Source of the DNA: Cylicocyclus nassatus
Taxonomy: Eukaryota; Nematoda; Chromadorea; Rhabditida; Strongylidae
Length of the DNA stretch: 64,000 nt
Assembly: GCA_958299035.1 (NCBI GenBank)
Contig: CATQJL010000316.1
Span: 29,205,441 to 29,269,440, forward strand
Direction of reading: 5' to 3'
Shown here piece by piece: positions 58,196-64,000 of this stretch. Below the pieces are notes generated by a model that ran no database searches, was not told the DNA's origin, and saw only the letters and a list, made by a program, of their open reading frames with translations. Positions within the stretch are counted from its first letter, which is position 1. Every line of letters begins with the position of its first letter. The position numbers and the translations under genes were made by a program.

Positions 58196-58459
58196 ATGTA
58201 TCGATACCAAGGAGTTGGGTATTATAGCATTTTTGGTTTATTCTATCCAATTGTTGAAGCGTCTCCAAAAGCTCAGAACGAAAATCGTAAAAGAGCTAAA
58301 GTTAGGGTACGTAAAATGCATGGTTCGGAGATTGTGGCAGTTATTCGAAAGAACATTGAAGAATACAAACAAGTACGTTACGGATGGAAAGAGGAAGAAA
58401 TTCTGCATGGAACATATTTAGAATGTTTGTTTACCTTTATAACGAATGATTTAGCATGA
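58196..58459 (+). CDS. Unrecognised open frame, diverged relative of P1
   Basis: 87 codons, basic (KRAKVRVRKMHG, KEEEILHGTYLE). The nucleotide match to 52870-53070 is partial but colinear, around AAAGTTAGGGTA. It lies just outside the inverted repeat. It may be a third decayed copy or a conserved exon; undecided. Confidence 0.25.
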   Translation: MYRYQGVGYYSIFGLFYPIVEASPKAQNENRKRAKVRVRKMHGSEIVAVIRKNIEEYKQVRYGWKEEEILHGTYLECLFTFITNDLA

Positions 58460-58496
58460 GTCTAAAAAACGGCACGAAATTTCGGACCCTCCTAGT

Positions 58497-59106
58497 AAAA
58501 AGCTGAATGTCTGTTTGTATATGTGTCAGTCTGTCTGTCTGTATGTAATAGAAATTTTTATATCTGAATTGATCTGGATCAAACTAGGCACGGCTCTTGG
58601 GCCATTAATAAACAAGTACAACGAACTATAACTTAGCTACGAGGAAAACCTTCGGTTTGACCCCTCAGCAGGGTAAGCTTCGATCAGTACTTGAGCTCTA
58701 TTCGGTTGATATTTGAGGGGAGGTCTGGCTCTCTTCTGACCAACTCGTTCCAACTCCCGTAAGCCTCTTCTGCTCACGGCTCCCCTTTTCCCACCTTTTT
58801 TCTACCCTGCTGTATGGTCAAATGGTCTTCCTTTCCCGCCACCAAATATTAGTAAATAGGTGATCCTTTCCATCCAACATTATCGATTTTATCGATTTCT
58901 TGCAAGTTTTGAGCTTTGGTGCTGGGAGTTGGCGCGGGGGGAAAAGGTAAGTGGGCATGCTTATTACAAATACGACCGGGATAGTAAATTGCAACGTGAA
59001 AGACACAAAAGGCACAAAAGATTGTACAGTGATAGGTAACCTGACCTTTATCAGGGATCTTTATCATAGGATTTTGACAGAGCCGGGCGGAGCCGAGTAA
59101 GCCAGC
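58497..59106. mobile_element. Interspersed repeat with GTCT microsatellite; Helitron-like end possible
   Basis: Starts near a TGTCTGTTTGTATATGTG / GTCTGTCTGTCTGTATG tract and ends GAGCCGGGCGGAGCCGAGTAA then GCCAGCTA. A GC-rich 3' end next to CTA is reminiscent of Helitrons, but no helicase or second copy is available here to test it. Confidence 0.25.
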
Positions 59107-59108
59107 TA

Positions 59109-60038
59109 TTAGGTTGTCAGGAACTTAATGCAGGTTTTGCATATTCTCACTGTAAAGCGTCATAACTCCTTTGAAATCGCATATTTTGAAATGAGGTAAA
59201 AACTATTGTGATCAGCAAGTCTCTTTCTATTTGCTCCATTTCTTTCGTAACTGTAGCTCCAACAAGCAAATTACTGAAAGCCAGAAAGTAAAAAGAAATT
59301 TTTTTGACAAGGTCATACTTGGCAAGTTGTGAACTCCTACCGAATATGAGGGTTCAGCCAGAAACTTCTGCAGCTTATAGCCACGGACCAGTACTACATA
59401 TATAGCTATGCAGAAAATTTTTTAGAAATTTTCCGCGAATGAAAAATTTGCGGAATCAAAATTTTACATTTTTTAATATTTCCTCCACGGCTGCGACTCC
59501 GATAATTTTGATTTTTTCATTAGCTCACCAAAAATAAAGCCTGGGAGGTACCAGTTGAAATAATATCTGACGGCACTGGCCTCACTCTTCAAGCACGAGG
59601 AGAGACTTTCACGGTTGCTTTCTTTGAAAAAGTTTTCTACGCCATGGAGTGGCCGCGACAATTATTCCTGAGAGTAGAGAAACTGAAGCCTCAGTTTCTC
59701 TACTCTCACAATCGTTCAAAAGAAGCCCTGCTATCTATTTTGTAGGTTCAGTCAATATCTTGCTTCAGCTATATTATTATGAAAATATCCCTCTTGCCGA
59801 TTAAGTTCAAGCCGAAATAGTGCAAAAGGTAAACTTAGTAATTTAAAGCTTCATCTTCGGATGGTTGTAGATTTTGAACAGATGAAGTTGGTTGTAGAAG
59901 TAATACATATAAGAGAGAACATGAAGAGCGGCTTCTTTTATATGCGAAATTGGTCGAAAGATGCACATAGACAGCAGAACAATCTTTTTCAAATTGCATT
60001 TGCAAAAACCTGCATTAATTTCCAGACAGACAACGTAA
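59109..60038. mobile_element. Mariner-like MITE, TTAGGTTGTC ends
   Basis: TTAGGTTGTCAGGAACTTAATGC pairs roughly with the right end GCATTAATTTCCAGACAGACAACGTAA; TA flanks. Sister to 37196-38695 without the nested TTAA MITE. The open frame at 59861-60067 lies inside and includes the terminal repeat, so it is not a gene. Confidence 0.8.
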
Positions 60039-60550
60039 TAGTTGATGATAAGATAAAATGGAATTGATTTTTCAGGCTGAGTCAAAATTAGTAATTTTAA
60101 TCAACTGTTTGTAAATCTGAATGCAGAGCAGTCATTAAGCAAAACAGCGTGCAAGTGAGGTTCACGCTATGATTTACTTAATGCTAAACAACAAATGCGC
60201 CACATGTAAAGATGAAAAGTCGGGGACTTTGTTGCATAGCCTGTTATAAACCTTAAGTTACCTGATTTCCAAGGCGGCCGATGTTCAAGTGAAGTCCAAC
60301 ATACTTTTTCTGTTCGACGGACGTACGGTCTGAAGTTGCATCCAGTAAACGTAAGGAAGAATGAAAACATCAGCGGGTTCAATTTGTCAATTAAGAATAC
60401 GTTACTTGTAATTGAGATTGAAGATTTGTTCGATGTGCTTTTGCAAGCAATCGTACTTCGCGTTATTCATGCTATCTAATCATCCATCACACCCAAGATA
60501 ATAACAGTCACAAGTTTCTCCATTATGGCATGTAAGATATTAAATTGTCA

Positions 60551-61502
60551 AGCCAGGTAGTTATCTCCTACCTGGCAGCATCATAGATGCCGACAAGTTG
60601 GCACTAATCACGGAAAGTTGCCAAATTCGGCGTTACTCACGATTGGTTATAGCCTTTGATAGCTTTATGTTATCCTAGTCGCAATCATATCTGCACAAGT
60701 ATTTTGGCTATGCAGCCCGCTGTAGAATCTTTACATCGCTCGTTCTAACCTGCACTCATCAAAATCGATAGCGGGCGCGCTACCCAGTAGACCACGAGAG
60801 CACATTCTACTTTGAAGACAAAGATAGGAAGGCACAGGCAAGCGACGCTTGCAAGAGGGTATAATCAATTCTACCGTTTGGGTAAGACTTCAACCCTAAA
60901 AACAGCTGTCGAGAAATAAACGCAAATTTGTTGGACAAATAAATTCAAAATTGTTGAAAACTTGATAATGGAGGAAAAAGAGACAATGCTCACTAACGTT
61001 TAGTGAAGGAATTGATTTATTCTTTATGCGTAAGTGAATTCTATACAAGGGAAACCCTAATAATGGGAAAAAATAACAATTTCAATTAGAAATTTCGGTA
61101 TTCCTGGCTGAGATGTAAATTATGTGTTATGCCGTAATTCTGAAGAGGCCGCCAGCAAGGTGCCAGCACCTCGACATAGTAGGGGCATGTCGAGATGCCA
61201 CACCTCGCTCTTTCAAAAGAGCACACCATTTCTCGTGCTCTCTGACCTGCCGGCCGGCAGCTGCCACCTCGCAATTGCCTGCATCTCCTTTTGTGCTGCT
61301 CAATATTTTCCCATAGGGAAAATATTGAGCAGCACAAGAGAACTTTACACCTCGACGATGCTTCTCAAAAATCGCCTTGGCATCTTCCTCGAAAAGTCCT
61401 AAAAAAGGCTTGATGTGGCTTAGAACTAAAATCTTAGTTCTTGGCGGCGTCAAGTCAAAGTGCCGGCGGCCTAACGGCTAGGTCGGAGGATTACTACCGA
61501 CC
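60551..61502. mobile_element. Diverged sister of the 43200-44190 DNA element
   Basis: Left GCCAGGTAGTTATC then ACCTGGCAGCATC; right GATTACTACCGACC. Interior matches include GCCAGCAAGGTGCCA-CACCTCGACAT and AAAAGAGCACACC. A decayed tRNA-like segment on the minus strand (about 60745-60800: GTGGTCTACTGGGTAGCGC) occupies the same relative place as the Ser-like one in the sister, although its sequence differs. Confidence 0.65.
61291..61337. repeat. Perfect 22-bp hairpin with 3-nt loop
   Basis: TTGTGCTGCTCAATATTTTCCC pairs fully with 61316-61337. Inside the DNA element; not found in the sister at 43200-44190. Confidence 0.85.
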
Positions 61503-62632
61503 CAAATAATTTTCTTCCCACTCTTCAAACTAATTTTCGAGAATCTCAGAGGCTTTACTAGATATCATGGTCACGGCGTGTGGGCATGGTTAAGCCCTAT
61601 CCATGAATAAAGCCGCATCCGCGATTCGTGCGTAAAACGTCCCTGCCTGATCCGCTTTGTGGCTAAAAATCCGTTTTGTTCAAATTTCAATGAGTTGGCA
61701 ATCTTCCAGGTGACAAGCGAGCAGCCGGACAATGTGGTGATCGGGCAGTCAACAGTCTTTAGCAACTCTGCGAAATGACGCAGACATGCCCATACAAGTT
61801 TGTTTAATCAGTGTGCGCCATCCCTGCAATTACTCACATTCTGACAAGGGAAGTCTTTAAAATTAAAAAATTATCTTCAAGCTTTCTGTATTCATTTCTA
61901 CACGATGCTCATGAAAAGAAGAATTTAGGATATTTGAATATTTTTGATAGATTTATCACCCCTCGTTTTTAAAACGTAAAGGCAACAGTGTGCTCCATGT
62001 AAGATATACTGCCTAGAGATATGTAGAGAAGAAATCATTCAAAATTTAATTGTGTCTACAACTGCTTAAACTTGTCCGTCATTCTGCGTCTGCGGCACTA
62101 GTCATGCTGGTAGGCCCTGCTATGTCCTAAGCGGATCTCAAATTTGGGGTTTTCAAGGAGTTTTTAAATTTTTCGGGAAAGAAAAAAGTTTGCTAGAACT
62201 AAGTGAAGCAAGGTGCAACCTGAATTCATATGAGTTTTGAAGGAGTAGACTAAAAGCTTTTCATAACACCTCTGTTGGTAAGCTAGTCAGAAAGCAAGTA
62301 TTTGAGTAGCATAGATGAATGCAGAGGCTTGCAGTGTATTTCCCACCTTCGCTGAACTTCCTCCATTCAATTTAGCACATTATCTTTTGGAGCATAGTAC
62401 ACTGCGGGCAAAAAAGTCACATTTACGAAACTTTTTGGCGTAAATTTAGTAACTGGACTCCAAAAGTCCAAGTCATGGAGTTCGCTCAAACTTGGTCAAA
62501 AGGACCCACTGATGCCAAGATAGTCTTTTCTCAAAGCATCATTTTTTAGAGCTAAGGTATACGATGGCTTAGATAAAACTTTTGCCGAAACTTGGTATAG
62601 AAGAATTATTTGAATACGTCATGGAGTCAAAA
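61503..62632. other. No recognisable feature
   Basis: Ordinary AT-rich intergenic sequence; open frames short and unsupported. Confidence 0.4.
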
Positions 62633-62730
62633 ATCGTAACGGGTAAAACGTTGCACAGCGAGGTAATCTAACTGCTGATGAGTCATCAACAATCAGATAA
62701 ACTCTCTGCGCAACGTTTTACCCGTTACGA
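62633..62730. repeat. Hairpin, 22-bp perfect stem
   Basis: ATCGTAACGGGTAAAACGTT... pairs with its complement ending at 62730; loop of about 54 nt. Adjacent C-runs follow at 62798-62808 and 62830-62842. Confidence 0.75.
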
Positions 62731-62881
62731 TAGTCATCAGCAAGGGGTGTGGCACACAGGGTTGAGCAAGAGGTGTGGCACACAACCGCCAGATAGGACC
62801 CCCCCCCCTCTAAGTTCTGCCTCGATACACCCCCCCCCCCTTTTTTTTGCCTGCCGTAAGCATGACATAAAGGTTTATCTA

Positions 62882-63611
62882 TTAGGTTGTCCCGAAAGTT
62901 CGTTCGCACCATTTTCAAAAAATCATAACTTCTGTGTATGATAACGATTTTGCACAGTTTAAATTTTATTAGAAAGCGTAAAGCATTTTGTTTTCAAAGG
63001 TCCCCTGGTGACTTTCCAGCATGTTCAGATTGCAGAGATAAAAATGAAAGAACGAGAACATCCAAAATTCGGAATTTTTGAGCAAAAATTCTAGAAATTC
63101 AGAAACTGTACGATAAAATCTAGAAAAGCCATTATCATAATTTTTCTTATATTTGATTACTAACTGAGTTAAGTTTGTGCTGATCGAGCTCTTCTTTCAA
63201 AAGTTATAATTTTTTGAAAAAAAAATGCCAAAAAATTAATTTCTTAAGAATTCTTAGGAAAGTTTTTCGGAATTTTTTTCAAAAAATCATAACTTTTGAA
63301 AGAAGAGCTCGATCAGCACAAACTTAACTTATTAAGTAATCAAATATAAGAAAAATTATGATAATGGCCTTTCTGGATTTTATCGCGCAGTTTCTAGATT
63401 TTTAGAATTTTTGCTCAAAAATTCCGAATTTCGGATGTTCTCGTTCTTTCATTTTTATCTCTGCAATCTGAACATGCTAGAAAGTCTCCAGGGATTATTG
63501 AAAACTACATGCTTTACGCTTTCTATAAAATTTAAATTGCGCAAAATCGTTATGATGCAAGGAAGTTATGATTTTTGAAAATGGTGCGAACGAACTTTCG
63601 GGACAACCTAA
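62882..63611. mobile_element. Mariner-like palindromic MITE, TTAGGTTGTCCCGAAAG ends
   Basis: TTAGGTTGTCCCGAAAGTTC at the left and its exact complement at the right, TA on both sides. Both arms are complementary almost to the centre (about 63245), where a TTCAAAAGTTATAATTTTTTG-type stretch mirrors itself. No coding. Confidence 0.9.
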
Positions 63612-63613
63612 TA

Positions 63614-64000
63614 GCATGATTAGTAACATGTTTGTGATTATCATGTCAAAAAATCCCTTTAGCAAACTTTGGAGTTTCCTAATCCTGGGCCACCCAAGTA
63701 AAGTGGCCATTTTGAAACATGATTAACTATATTTCAAAAGAAAATTATCTACCTCTCCTCAAACTCAATACAAAACCCTACTCCCTATCAGCCTAAACCA
63801 TAAATTATGATTCGAATAACCTTCAAACAATGGAATTAAGAGCCAGCCAAAATCTTGTTTGACCCATTCGCTAGCAGGGGTTGTCCTTTCAGCAACTATT
63901 GCTCAAACAAAGAAAAAACGAATCAGCTCTAATCACTTCTACAGAAATTACGAGATTTTTGCTATCGAACTGTATCTAAGTTGTTCCCTAAACTTCTTTT
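63614..64000. other. No recognisable feature
   Basis: AT-rich sequence running to the end of the window. Confidence 0.4.

Overview
The window looks like eukaryotic nuclear DNA from a clade V parasitic nematode, probably a strongylid of the hookworm type. The reasons are: tiny introns of about 41-57 nt with (T)TTTCAG-type acceptors, dense small DNA transposons, an RTE-clade LINE with a TAAG-type tail, a transthyretin-like (TTR) fragment, and a family GT11 fucosyltransferase-like gene of the kind expanded in nematodes. The species call is inference. There is no operon structure. Most of the sequence is transposon-derived, and real coding sequence is sparse.

Left third (1.3-31.6 kb): a tandemly duplicated locus. 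A unit of roughly 8-10 kb is present at 1.3-10 kb and at 13.7-23.7 kb, with a shorter third copy at 29.4-31.6 kb. Each unit ends in one small secreted-protein gene (9436-9988, 23109-23554, 30908-31452, all plus strand). The three genes share a layout: a 3' splice acceptor exactly 8 nt before the ATG, a signal peptide, a variable low-complexity middle, one phase-0 intron of 49-53 nt, and a cysteine-bearing last exon (CX3C...CX3C in copies 1 and 3). Copy 2 has a one-base frameshift and has lost a conserved cysteine. Two relic signal-peptide copies lie at 29.1-29.35 kb. Because the units are paralogous, many transposon insertions can be read against an empty site in a sister unit. Examples are a 3.3 kb RTE LINE with a 12-bp target duplication (14369-17681), TA-flanked mariner-like MITEs, TTAA-flanked MITEs, and two 1.5 kb Tc1-like elements with very long inverted arms.

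Middle (31.6-46 kb): almost wholly repeats. It holds foldback elements carrying tRNA-like sequences in both arms, a MITE containing a scattered ten-copy 12-mer, a frameshifted transthyretin-like exon (34636-34820), and a run of TTAGGTTG-ended mariner-like MITEs. An element with a tRNA-Ser-like insert (43200-44190) has a sister at 60551-61502.

Right third (46-64 kb): an AT-rich satellite of about 42 bp (46.65-48.35 kb) is split by a decayed MITE. A minus-strand GT11 gene (50119-51210) has seven consistent exon segments but no visible N-terminal exon and one probable one-base slip. A large inverted repeat (52693-54285 against 55655-57920) carries unrecognised, partly broken open frames. More MITEs follow, to the end. 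Functionally the window offers two candidate expressed loci, the secreted-peptide family and the fucosyltransferase; the rest is a record of repeat insertion.
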